This document shows positions 35,056 through 46,120 of a DNA stretch of 64,000 nucleotides, piece by piece. The notes under the pieces are model-generated. The model was given only the letters and a program-made list of their open reading frames with translations. It was not told the origin of the DNA and searched no databases. The stretch's first letter is position 1. Each line of letters opens with the position of its first letter. The position numbers were made by a program, and so were the translations under genes. This DNA comes from Blastomyces gilchristii SLH14081 (taxonomy: Eukaryota; Ascomycota; Eurotiomycetes; Onygenales; Ajellomycetaceae), in the NCBI RefSeq assembly GCF_000003855.2, contig NW_003101681.1, positions 6,898,604 to 6,962,603 of the forward strand. The letters run 5' to 3'.

Positions 35056-36221
35056 AAAGACAAAGATGAAAAAAGAAAAAGACTTATAATCTCAACACTG
35101 TTGAAGAGAGAGGTGATTCTCTGAGATGAATAAATGATTATCTTATCATGAATATTTAAAATGAATGTAATAATCAGCATCTGTAACTGAACTTTAAATA
35201 GTTGTATTATACATCATCTTCATACAATAAATCATTCTAGAGATTGACAAGAAGAGTAGAAGTGTATATGCTGAGAAATGTGATTTATTAAGTCTATACA
35301 ACATCTCCTTAAAACAGGGAGAGCTGATAATAAAAGCAGAGACAGTAAAACCAGAAGTGGCAGGAGTAAGAGTCACAGGAACAGAGATAGCAGAAGCGGG
35401 AGAATCAGACACAGAAGCAAGTGTAGAAGATTGAGAAGTAGCAGAGAAAGAGACAGAGAAAGAAGCAGCAGAGAAAGAAGTAGCAGAAGAGATAAGAGAG
35501 AATACAGAAGACTCAGTCACACATAATACAGACAATTTCTTCATTATCACATTCTTCAAGTTCTTGATCAAGGATGCAACATCAGATTCACTATTATCAG
35601 TGAATATGAATCTGTCAACATGTGAAGATTCTATATAAATAAAAACAAACATATCAGTATCTGTGTTCATGCAAAATCATGTCAGAAAACATGATCAGAA
35701 ACCTGCTGAGAAGAGAAACAGTTGAGAGTGTATGAGAAGATGAAGAGAGTGTATGAGAAGGTGAAGAAGATGTGTTATCATTCATGATAATATGTTGTTC
35801 TGATAATTGTTAGAAGATAAACAAGTTCTGATCATGTTTCACAACATATTATACTTACTGCTAATGAACTGCCTGGTATGAGTACTACAATGATGCTTAT
35901 TATGAGAACAGAGAGCCATTGCCAGAAATGCATATAATATAATAGATGAACAGATAGAAAGAGTTGAACAGAAGAAGAGATAGAAATCTTGAAAAATGAT
36001 AATATTTAATGATGATGAAATGAAGAAGATGATTGAAGAATGAGAAAAGTTAGTGAATAAGTGATGTAATATAGTGAAAGTTTCTTTGTGAGAATACACA
36101 GAACACTAGCTGAATCAGAAATAGGTCACATAATTATGAAATGCTAGTGGCGAGCTAATCTGCATGAAGCTAGGGTGTATGACATGGTCACATGAGTGTG
36201 ACTGAATCTGGTGGGGGAGGA
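35056..36221 (+). other. GyX 3' tail, including antisense ORF N-terminal block
   Basis: This is the continuation of GyX after the GyY insertion. The minus strand at 35194-35670 is open for 158 codons (MNTDTDMFVFIYIESSHVDR...), homologous to 33866-34318 of GyY. The rest is AT- and purine-rich non-coding sequence like 34319-34872. Confidence 0.75.
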
Positions 36222-36405
36222 TGTGGTTTGGAAGAATGTACGATCATCAGATAATAATGCGGCCGCTTCCGAACTACTAGTGTACACATACAAATGTAAA
36301 GAAGGCCCTAGCAGCCACTAATTAATTTAGCGTATGAGATTCAATATATAAGAAGCCGGCGTACGCCTGTAATCGTACGCTGGCTTAAGCAACCTTTGAA
36401 TCACA
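36222..36405 (+). repeat. GyX 3' LTR with conserved hairpin
   Basis: The LTR is 184 bp. The inner end is depleted of CpG (GATCATCAG) but the outer end keeps CCGGCGTACG and TCGTACGC. At 36353-36386, AAGCCGGCGTACG pairs with CGTACGCTGGCTT across an 8-nt loop (one G.T). The same hairpin is visible with more damage in the other three LTRs. Confidence 0.92.
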
Positions 36406-37207
36406 TGTCTTTCAGATTTTAACAGTTTTATGCTTTCTTTAACTGCTTTTCAATCAGCTTTTTCAAAGTTATACTGATTAGAGAGAAGAGGATTTTCACT
36501 CATTTATTTTTCACTCAGTTCAATATCAAATTGAATACTCTCATGATCTGATTCTGATGTCTCATTTGAATTAATAAACCAGTTTACAAGTCTTCTTTTC
36601 ATTAGATTTTGTGATATGAAGATTAGATCTATAATAGACTTCAGTTTCATATCTTTTCTAAAGAATGTTTGTTGATCAGACTTATTAATCAAATCTATTG
36701 AATGCTCAAAGATTCATTCAATCCGATTATCAGCTCTTACTACTCTCTTACATTCTGAATTTCATCAGAGATAATGTGTATTGAAGTCTTCTGTAATTAT
36801 AGAGTTTCTTGATGAAGTTATATTCAGAAATTCTCTATCAATTATTCAGATATTATTATATTTCTTCAATAACTTTTCATTATAGATATTTATAAGCTGT
36901 ATAGTATCAAACTCATTTTCTTTATCTATAATATCACTCACCAGAATATCAGAGTCAGACATGATATCAAATCTTAGATTAAATTAATATCTTGATCTCT
37001 TTCTTTCATAGATTACTACTCTTGACTTTATCTCAGACTTTTGAGGTAAAAAGCAGTAGTACCTTGAGTGAGAAATGATATATTTTTGCTCAGTATCAAA
37101 ATTCAGCTCCTGAAGCAGTATAAAATCAACTTTTTATTCAAATGCAATTTGAAGACAAGAATAAATGCAATTTGAGTTTCTATTCACATTATTTTGAATA
37201 AATGTGA
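36406..37207 (-). mobile_element. LINE fragment (ORF2 endonuclease region)
   Basis: This 802-bp piece corresponds to about 14716-15512 of LINE-1. An open stretch at 36504-36692 has QQTFFRKDM, IDLIF and NWFINSNETSESDHE. Both ends are abrupt. Its left part overlaps in LINE coordinates with the end of LINE-0 fragment B, so it is not the simple other side of the GyX insertion. It is either a second LINE copy or a recombined one. Confidence 0.85.
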
Positions 37208-37951
37208 CTACAGGCGCTAGTCACTCGCAGGATGCATCTTAAGCTAATTACATTTAATTCTCTATAATTAACCGACCACCGCGTCTGTCCTCTCAGGCCA
37301 GTCACTAATTTCCAGAGGCATTAGTTAGTGACTGCCACTGCTCACTTGATACATACCAAGCTTTCAGTTGCTGATCTCAGCCTCATTAGATGCTCATAGG
37401 CCTATCAATCAGCTGTTGTGACCTCGCTCTGTGTTAGAGACTAATCATAGACTCAATGACTGCAGTTCTCTCTGCCAGTATTAGGGCTTGACAGAGAGCT
37501 TGCAGGCTCTAGCCTATCAGAGTGCCCTGTCTAGAGCCTAGATACACATCTAGGCCTGCTAGTCAGATGATTTTCAAAATCATTCTCTGTATTTGAGAGA
37601 AAGCTAGGCTTCAATGACAGCTCTAGTTAGAGACTTGTTTAAGTAGTGTATAATCACTACATTAGGCTTGGCTCTATATTGTTAGAACCTTGACAGGTGT
37701 ATAGTAGAATAGTGAGACATTGACATCTTATATCAGCTCTGATAAGTGTTCACAGAATCTCACTTAACTAGTGACTTGGCTTGCAGTAGAGAGTTCTACC
37801 CTGTATCAAGCCTTACTAATTAGGCTCAGCCCCTATTACATGAGGGCTTTCATGGGTAAGAAGTGACAGATGCCAGCGGTGGGATTCGAACCCACGCATC
37901 TCTAATGTGTGCGGCCTTGGTTACCAGTCTTACCAACTGGGCCACGCTGGC
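37208..37951. other. 744-bp non-LINE, non-Gypsy segment with a tRNA-like sequence at its right edge
   Basis: The composition differs from its neighbours: more GC, retained CpG (CAGGCGCTAGTCACTCGCAGG, ACCGACCACCGCG), and GGCC, GCCC and GGGC motifs. The left flank is LINE, the right flank is the truncated GyA gag. No ORF of note. It has no second copy in the window. It could be host DNA carrying a tRNA gene or a tRNA-headed SINE read on the minus strand. The tRNA-like sequence ends exactly at the junction with GyA. Confidence 0.65.
37871..37951 (-). tRNA. tRNA-like gene, isotype unresolved (possibly Thr)
   Basis: The minus strand starts GCCAGCG and ends CGCTGGC plus A, a perfect 7-bp acceptor stem. 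The T arm GTGGG-TTCGAAT-CCCAC is perfect. A box (TGGCCCAGTTGG) and B box (GGTTCGAATCC) fit the Pol III consensus. The middle is abnormal: 30 nt lie between position 26 and the T arm, and TGGTAACCAAG resembles a Thr(GGT) anticodon loop plus its 3' strand, but the 5' strand does not pair. A short intron, an insertion or a pseudogene are all possible. No CCA is encoded. Confidence 0.7.
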
Positions 37952-37952
37952 A

Positions 37953-38400
37953 TGATATTTATAAAGAAGCTGAATAAAGATATGCAGAACAAGCTCATTA
38001 AGCAAGACTCTAAGCTCTTAACTCTGAAGAAACTGATAACTCTTATTCACTGCTTATGAATCACTGTGAGAGTCACAGATCTGTAGAGAGCAGACTATCA
38101 ATCAGTTCTGCAAGAGTTAGAACAACAGAGAACAGATTTATCAGAAAAAGATAATAAGATATAGAGAGATTTATATCTGACTACTGAGCAGAGATAGAGA
38201 GCTTCATAAGCTCTTATAAATAGAGTATATAACAGAGAGATCAAGAATAAGAAACTCTGTTTTATCTATTCTAAATCAGAACATCTTCACACAAACTGTC
38301 TGAATAAATTAAAATAGAAATTTAAGAAGTCACAGATAGAGTCAGCAACAGCCTTCTTAAAGATCTTAAAGCTAATATCTGAATCTGTTACTCTTTTAAT
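37953..38400 (+). pseudogene. GyA outer gag, C-terminal fragment
   Basis: Only the end of gag remains, starting at the junction with the tRNA-like segment. The CCHC knuckle at 38258-38299 reads CFIYSKSEHLHTNC, with the second Cys changed to Tyr. It is in frame with the downstream protease and RT, so GyA encodes a single gag-pol polyprotein, unlike GyX. Confidence 0.75.
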
Positions 38401-40306
38401 AAAAATGCTTACTTATAGAAAGAGACTGTACTGTGATACTGCTATCTTACAAGTATGAGAAGTATTAATGAACTCAGAATCTCAGATCACTGTGATGTCT
38501 CTAAAGCTCACAGAGTGAATAAGCTGAAAGATAGAAACTGAGAATCTACTCTTATAACAAGCAGAGTGTGAGAACTCAGATCTGAGAGCTGAGAGACTTA
38601 TAAGAATTATCTTTGAATTATAAGATCTCTCTGAAATCTGAAGAAGATTTGCAGAAACTGTGATTATCACAGACATTACAGATGATATGTATTTAGAACT
38701 TGTATAACTTCAAAGACACAATTCACACATAGCTGTTCACAAGTCAGATTTATACTTTCAATCAGTGTTAACAGACTCACTTACAGAGATAGAATCAGTT
38801 AATACTGTAGAGTTAATTAGAGAAGATAAGCTTATCTATATAATAACTTTATAAGTGTCTGAGAATCTTGCAGTTATAAAAACTGAGCTTCAGATATCAG
38901 AGAAATACTGAGATCTTATAGAGATATTTAGCTCAGCTAAGATAGCTGAGCTTTCTTCTCACTGTAAGAAGAATCTGATAATAGATTTAATAGAAGAGTA
39001 GAAATTCTTCTGAGAATCAATCTATAAGTGCTCTTATTATAAGACAGAGATCTTACAGATCTATATGAAGAAGAATCTGAAGAATGACTTCATCTGATCT
39101 TCACAGACCTCTGTAGAAGTCTCTGTGATATTTGTAAAAAAGAAGAATAAAGATCTCAGATTGTATGTAAACTATTATAATCTGAACTCTAAGATAATAA
39201 AGAGTCACTACTCTCTATCTCTGATTAAAAATGTGATCAACTGTCTTATGAGAGCTGTTATATTCACACAACTGAATATGATTAATATATATATATAGCT
39301 GTAAATATAATCTGAGAATGAATGAAAGACTGTCTTTAGAACTGTACTGAGATTATTTAAATATCTAGTGATATCTTTTAGTCTGACTAATATCTCTACA
39401 GCATTCCAGTCTTTCTTCAATAAAATACTTCATATATATCTGAATATCTTCATAATAATATATCTGAATAATGTGATGATGTACTCTGTGAAGAAGAAAG
39501 AACATACTAAGCATGTGTGAAGTATGTTAAAGATCTTAGATAAGACAGAACTGTATATTAAGCTTATAAAGTATAACTTCAGTGTCTGCTAAATTAATTT
39601 TCTAGAATATATAATCATTATAGATAATATTCAGATGAAATCTTCATAGATTAAGACTATTCTATCATGACTAAAGTTAACTAGTATTCATAAGATTCAG
39701 ATCTTTCTGAGCTTTATAAATTTCTATAGATGATTTATTCTTACATTTATAAGAATCTTCTTGACCCTTACAGACATACTGAAGAATGAAAATAAGAAGA
39801 AGTCATCTCATAAACAGAGAATGAAAAGGTTGTTGAGAAGAAAGAACTGTAAGAACTTTCTTATCTCAGAAGCTCACAGAGTCTTTATAAGATTGAAATA
39901 GATATTCATAGATACAGTAATACTGTTTCACTTTGATCTTTTACTCTTAATCAGATTGAAGATAGATATCTTCTTCTTTATAATTTCAGAAATAGTCTTA
40001 TAACTACAGTTAAATGAGAACTGGGTTTCAGTGATCTTTTTCTCACAGAAGATGCAACTTATAGAGATCAACTATAATATTTATAATTAGAAGCTTCTTA
40101 TAATAGTGAAATTCTTTCATCACTGATATTACTACTTTAAGAATCTTATGATAGTGATTACTGTTAGAACTGATCATAACAGCTTATAATAGTTTACTTT
40201 AATCAAGAAACTCTCACAGTAGCAGATTCACTGAGCTCAGAGACTGAGTAAGTTCTGATTCAAGATAGAATATATCAAGAGAACTAAGAACTCAGTAGAC
40301 AGACTC
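38400..40306 (+). pseudogene. GyA outer pol, protease to RNase H
   Basis: Protease: NSESQITVMSLKL at about 38471-38510, a retropepsin-like D-S-G site with both D and G replaced. RT: VSVIFVKKKNKDLRLY at about 39119, FTQLNMINIY, then SFSLTNISTAFQSFFN and YLNNVMMYS (YLDD with two Asp to Asn). RNase H: NW.SVIFFSQKM and NHxSL-type blocks at about 40015-40210. All are in one frame with roughly one stop per 40 codons. It breaks off at the GACTC target site of the inner GyA. Confidence 0.82.
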
Positions 40307-40564
40307 TGTAAGAATAAGTACTCGCAGGCGATTATTCAGGTGTTTACAGCTTGGCGTGATATGTACTGTTAACTACTAGAAGTGTTCACAGTAGAAAGAT
40401 AAAATGTAGAGATCAAATATATAATAGCATTCAAGCTGCATTGTAAATAGTATTCGCGAACTCCAGTCTATATAGTTGTGTGTAGTCAAGGGCTGCTAGC
40501 TCTATTGATTATATAAGAGATAGGAATAGAAGTAAAGAATCTATAAGAAGCAGAATTTCTTATA
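40307..40564 (-). repeat. Inner GyA 3' LTR
   Basis: The LTR is 258 bp. The flank-facing half keeps CpG (ACTCGCAGGCG, TTGGCGTG, TTCGCGAAC); the inner half has lost it (GATTATATAAGAG, TCTATAAGAAGCAG), the reverse of the partner LTR. Confidence 0.94.
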
Positions 40565-42430
40565 TATCTGTCTCTCTCTAAGACTTCATCTGTAAAGTCT
40601 TTCACTGAGTGACTTCATAGAATCAGCTCAGCACTGCAGTGATACTCACTAAAAACTCTTCATATCTATAAAAAATCTCAGTGAGGAAAAATCCCTTGTC
40701 ACTGCAAAGAGAAAAGAGTCTGTCACTTAGTTTCTTATTCTGTGAGATTCTTTATAATCTACAGATTCTTCTCTGACTATCACACAGATTCATCTTGCAC
40801 CTTTCATACAGAAGAGTTCTGATTAACTCTCAATCATTTTCACAAGATTCTTGTGTGATCATTACACAGATTCATCTCACAGATAAATCACTCTCTATGA
40901 GATCACTCTTATCAAAGAGAAACATTCATGAGTTAATCTTTCACTCATTCTTATGAATCATTATTCTTTGATACTGTAGAATTGTGAGGAATTTTCCATT
41001 CTTTCATCAACTCTGTAGAATTGTAGAATCAAGATATTTATAGTCTGCAATCACTCTTTGTAGTCATATAGAAAGATTCAGATCTGTGATTCATAATCAC
41101 TCTTGTTTACTAGAGTGATCTGACTGTTTCACAGAATCACTCACAGTGTAAGTAAATCTCTCTAGAGTAGTATAAATATCTCAGATCTGTCTGTGAAATC
41201 TCATCTTCTTTTCTCTTTTTCTATAATAGCTTTTATTCTTATAAACTGTGAGTATTCTCATTCATCTGTGAAGTGTTTTCACTCAGATGATAGAGAGAGA
41301 GTGTTCCTAATAATATCTGTATATTAATTCAAGAACTTCTCAAGAATAAAAATTTTTTCAATTTCAATCTCTTTGTAAACAATGTCTGATCACTGTTAAG
41401 CTTCTTATGAGTGTCTCTGTGACTTCTCTGATCACTTTTTACTAGCTGATGAAGCAGAGATACTGCTGCTCACAATCACATCTTCACTCTCTTCAGCTCT
41501 GTCACTGCATCTGATCTTCAGGTCAGTAGTCAATTCTCTGTCTCTCTCAGACCAGTCTCTGGCTTCAAGCAGTGCAGTCCCTCTCTTTGCTGTAAGTCTT
41601 CTCATAAGTAATTCCTTACAGATTCTAGCTGATAGTTCTTATAAAGCTCTCTGTGTTATCAGTGTCTTCTGCAGCTCTGTGAACCTATAATCACTCTCTT
41701 TCTATCTACACAATCTCTGACCAGGCATATGCAAATATGCCTAGGTTTTCTATCAATGATTCTCATGCTGTGATACATTTTCACAATCTCATTGTCAATG
41801 AAAGATGAGTCTTCAGATACTCACAAAATCTGAGTAATCAAGATAATACAAATGTTATGAATTCATGATAAGAGTTAATCTGAGCAGATGAGCTCTCTCT
41901 CTGCATCTCAATTGTTTCTGAGCTGAATACTTCAACATAACTGAGAGAGCAGATACAGCTTTGTGAGAGATATCTAATTATACATGCAGATAACCAGTCT
42001 TCAAGGCTCTGCTATAACTATATATACTCTGATGTCTGACTTCTCTGAAGTCTGTGCATTTCTGACAGCTTTCATATCAAATACAACAGTTGTCTGTACT
42101 GTGAGTATGATACTCTCTGCTTCTTTGAAGAGTGAAATTGATAGTTGTGAGGAGATTAAATATCATAAGTGTTAAGAGTATAAGTTTGAGTTTTCTTTAT
42201 TTTTTCTTTATTAATCTTCAAATTGTGTTCACAGCTCTGTTTATTTTCTTATTTTTTAGTTTAATAACAATATAATTTCTTCTTCTCTTGTATACACTGC
42301 AGACTGTTCATCTCAGTAGAAACTCATTATCTTATAGACTAGAATTTATAAATAACAGTGTTAATATCTTTATCACAATCAGGTTCTTAGTGAAGACTGT
42401 GCTATTCTGACTTATCAGAATTCACAGTAT
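40565..42430 (+). other. Inner GyA 3' region with a possible antisense ORF
   Basis: This 1.87-kb stretch lies between the chromodomain and the 3' LTR. The strand opposite to the element (plus) has an open block at 41984-42175 and, between about 41398 and 41900, a decayed frame that includes QAYANMPRFSINDSHA and FHNLIVNER. The outer copy has the equivalent minus-strand frame (50030-50278 and upstream, with QIYTNMSRFLINDS and FHNLIVNER). The element-sense strand also has partly open frames, so coding is not established. The rest (40565-41390) is low-complexity TC/AG-rich DNA. Confidence 0.5.
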
Positions 42431-44300
42431 AAAAGTCATATCTCAGCTTCTGCAGATATCTTATCTGCTTAGATAATTCTCAAGTGAACTCATTCATCTT
42501 ATCAGAATACTCTTATCACTGAATCTTAAATCAGAGCTTGTGATCTCACTTCTCTGAGTCAATAATCTCTTTGATCTGATATTCTCTTTCACACTCTAGT
42601 ACTTTATGAACAGAGTGATGAGTCACAGAATTCTCTTCTAAGAATTTCTTATATTTATAAAGCAAAGAGATATGAAAAATATTATATATCTATAACTCAG
42701 ATAACAGTTTCAATCTATAGAACTGTAAACTAACTTTCTTTATAATCTTACAAGACTCTGTCTGTAAGAGATTCAGCTTCTTACTAGATCTTTATATAAT
42801 AATATTTTCTAGACTCAGTTAGACTCTATCATCTTTCTTGAAACTCTTTATAATATGCTTAGAGTCATAGTATCTCTTCTGATACTCTTGAGCCTTTCTC
42901 AAGAATTCATGAGCTTTCTCTCAGATCTTCTGAATTCTCTCAGCTCATTCACAGATATTATTACACTCTATAGTGTACTCTCACAGGTTCATTAAGATTA
43001 TCTATAAATAAGTCTCAGTGAGCATCTCAAAGAAGGTTTTATCTGTACTGACATGTTTTAAGTTATTATATATAAACTCTATAAGTAATAATCAATGCAC
43101 TCAGTCATTCTGATTGTAATTGACAAAGCACTGCAGATACTGTTTCAATATACTTATCAGATATTCTATCTGATCATCTGTCTGTTGATGAAAAGCTGTG
43201 CTTAGATCTCATAAGATCTTCAGTATAATTATCAGATCAGATCAGAACTCTTCTGTAAAGATTAATTCTCTATCTGAGATAATATTTATAGATAATTCAT
43301 GCAACTGAATCACATTGTGAATAAAGATATAAGTCAAATCCTTTGACTTCAAGTCCTTATAAGTGAGTATAAAGTGTATTATCTTGATAAAGCAATTCAC
43401 TATCATCAGCACACTGTCAAAGCAGGCATCATATATGTTCTTGCTTTCAGAGAGACTTATAAGAACATTTATTTCTAGCTGTTCTCAAGGTTTCTGCAGA
43501 ATGAGTAGAGAAGTAAGTTCTTTATATAATCTGAACTACACTACTCATAAATTCTGATAAATAGTATAAGAATTCACTATCTTCTTTACAAGTTCTCACA
43601 TCTTCAGTCAGAAGTATTTTCTTATGAGTAACTCATGAGTTCTAGTATCTATAAAATAATTCACTAGAGAAGAGTCATAATATCTTTTAATAAGTTCTAT
43701 ATATAGAAACTTATTCACAGATACATAAGTTCAGCTCTCTCTTCATAAGAGATTATTTAAGTCTCTTCAATTCTTTATTTCTGCAGAGTTAATCTCTACT
43801 GTGAGCAGTTTCTGAATATACTGAGCATATTCATTCTTCAGTTACAGTTCAGACAATCTGAATAGAAGATTTTATAAAGACTTATACTCTGTTTTCTCTT
43901 ATATCAGGTCTTTCACAGTGCTTCTCAAAGTCTGTAAATTCTTCAGATTATAGATACTCTCTTCAAGAATTCTTATAGAGATTCTCAGAGTGTTAACTCT
44001 CAGTGTTATAAGAAGTAGTTATACAGGCTTCTTTCCTCTCTCTCTTCTCTTCTCTTATAGAGAATTGAGAGACTCTTCAGTCAATCTCTTTGTAACACTC
44101 AGTCTGAGTATTCTGTGAAGCTTTTCTGCCTTCTCTAGCTTTTCTATATCTGTTATTCTAGTCTTCTTAACATAGTCTGACCTGTGAGAGAGTTCATCTA
44201 CTGAATTCTTAGTTTTCTTGATATGTTCTATCTTGAATCAGAACTCACTCAGTCTCTGAGCTCAGTGAATCTGTTACTGTAAGAGTTTCTTGATTGAAGT
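42430..44300 (-). pseudogene. Inner GyA integrase with chromodomain
   Basis: This is the C-terminal part of pol. It shows the zinc-binding H...H...C..C region near 43600-43660, the core with NYF(I)KI, IISDREL and STAFHQQTD near 43200-43400, and a C-terminal chromodomain-like block at about 42500-42600 (IKEIIDSEK, FKIQ, EYSDKMNEFT). The last resembles the YxVEEIL...YLVKWKGY...WEP pattern with Trp codons turned into TGA. The chromodomain places GyA with the chromoviruses, where it is thought to steer integration to heterochromatin. Many stops. Confidence 0.78.
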
Positions 44301-46120
44301 AAACTATTATAAGCTGTTATGATCAGTTCTAACAGTAATCACTGTTGTAAGACTCTTAAAGTAGTGATATCAGTGATAAAAGAATTTCACTATTATAAGA
44401 AGCTTCTGATTATAAATATCATAGTTGATCTTCACAGATTGCATCTTCTGTGAGAAAAAGATCACTGAAACTCAGTTTTCATTTAACTGTAGTTATAAGA
44501 CTATTTCTGAAATTATAAAGAAGAAGACATCTATCTTCAATCTGATTAAGAGTAAGAGATTAAAGTGAAACAGCATCACTGTGTCTGTGAATGTCTGTTT
44601 CAATCTTACAAAGATCTTATAAGCTTCTAAGATAAGAAAGTTCTTGCAGTTCTCTCTTCTCAACAATCTTTTCATTCTTCATTTATAGAATGACTTCTTC
44701 TTATTCTCACTCTTCAGTATGTCTGTAAGAGTTAAGAAGATTCTCATAAATGCAAAGATAAATCATCTATAGAAATTCACAAAGCTCAGAAAGATCTGAA
44801 TCTCATGAATACTAGTTAGTTTCAGTCATGATAAAATAGTCTCAATCTGTAAAGATTTCATCTGAATATCATCTGCAGTGATTACATATTCTAGGAAATT
44901 AATTCAGTGAGCACTGAAGTTGCACTTTATAAGCTTAATATACAGTTCTGTCTTATCTAAGATCTTCAACATACTTCATATATACTCAGTGTGTTCTTTC
45001 TTCTTTGCAGAGTATATCATCACATCATTCAGATATATTATCATGAAGACATTCAGATATATATGAAGTGTTTTATTAATGAAAGACTGAAATGCTATGA
45101 AGACATTAGTTAGATCAAAAGACATCACTAGATATTTAAATAATCTTAGTGTAGTTCTAAAGACAGTCTTTCATTTATCTTCTAATCATATTCACAGCTG
45201 TGCATATATATTGATCACATTCAGTTGTGTGAATATGACAGCTCTCATGAGACAGTTGATCACATTCTTAATCAGAGACAGAGAATAGCAGCTCTTTATT
45301 ATCTTGAAGTTCAGATTATGATAATCTACATATAATCTGAGATCTTCATTCTTCTTCTTTATGAATATCACAGAGACTTTCACAGAGATCTGTGAAGATC
45401 AGATAAAGTTATTCTTCAGATTCTTCTTCACATAGGTCTGCAAGATCTCTGTCTTGTAATAAAAGAGTTTATAGATTGATTCTTAGAAGAGTTTCTACTC
45501 TTCTATTAAATCTATTATCAGATTCTTCTTACAGTGAGAAGAAAGCTCAGCTGTCTTTACTGAGCTGAACATCTCTGTGAGATCTCAGTATTTCTCTGAT
45601 ATCTGAAGCTCAGTTTCCATGACTGCAAGATTCTCAGACACTTGTAAGATCATTATATAGATGAGCTTGTCTTCTCTAATTAACTCTGCAGCATCAACTG
45701 ATTCTATCTCTGTAAATGAGTCTGTTAACACTGATCAGAAGTATAAACTCAACTCATAGACAGCTATGTGTGAATTATGTCTTTAAAGCTATACAAGTCT
45801 CAAGTACATATCATCTGTGATGTCTGTGATAATCACAGTTTTCACAAATCTTCTTCAGATTTCAGAGAGATCTTGCAATTCAAAGATGATTCTTGTGAGT
45901 TTCTCAGCTCTCAGATCTGAGTTCTCACATTCTGCTTATTGTAAGAGCAGATTCTCAGTCTTCATCTTTCAGCTTATACACTCTGTGAGCTTTAGAGACA
46001 TCACAGTGACCTGGGATCCTAAGTTCATCAATGCTTTTCATACTTACAGAGCAGCAGTACTACAGCACAGTCTCTCTCTATAAGTAAGCATTTTTATTGA
46101 GAGAGTAACAGATTCAGATG
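44300..46120 (-). pseudogene. Inner GyA protease, RT and RNase H
   Basis: The RT block at 45192-45383 has IKKKNEDLRLYVDYHNLN, FTQLNVINIYAQL and LSLIKNVINCL. RNase H blocks lie near 44300-44480 and 44493-44675. The protease equivalent of 38468-38700 lies at about 45800-46060; an open plus-strand frame there (45817-46083) is its shadow. The frame is continuous with gag. Stops and substitutions make it inactive. Confidence 0.8.

Larger units (their letters stand above)
26737..35060. repeat. 5-bp target duplication of GyY
   Basis: AAAGA at 26737-26741 and 35056-35060 flanks the inner element. Joining the flanks gives CATCAGAAAGACAAAGATG, matching the uninterrupted GyY sequence near 33726-33740 apart from one base. 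Five base pairs is the usual Ty3/Gypsy duplication. Confidence 0.8.
19689..36405 (+). mobile_element. GyX: Ty3/Gypsy element containing a second copy of itself
   Basis: The outer element runs LTR (19689-19870), gag, pol and antisense region to 26741, is interrupted by GyY (26742-35055), then resumes at 35056 with the last about 1.16 kb and the 3' LTR (36222-36405). The order is gag, protease, RT, RNase H, integrase. LTRs are 182-184 bp with TGTGGTTC...AATCAC(A) ends. The left flank is LINE-0. The right flank (36406-37207) is LINE sequence from an overlapping, not adjacent, position, so the outer element lacks a simple target duplication. Confidence 0.88.

Noticed and set aside
19689..36405. 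Tandem duplication of a Gypsy element by unequal exchange
   Set aside because: The AAAGA target duplication and the completion of the outer element after GyY show a nested insertion.
45817..46083. 88-codon plus-strand frame, also seen at 1031-1237 and 38482-38676
   Set aside because: It is the shadow of the GyA protease region; the sense frame is collinear with gag and RT.
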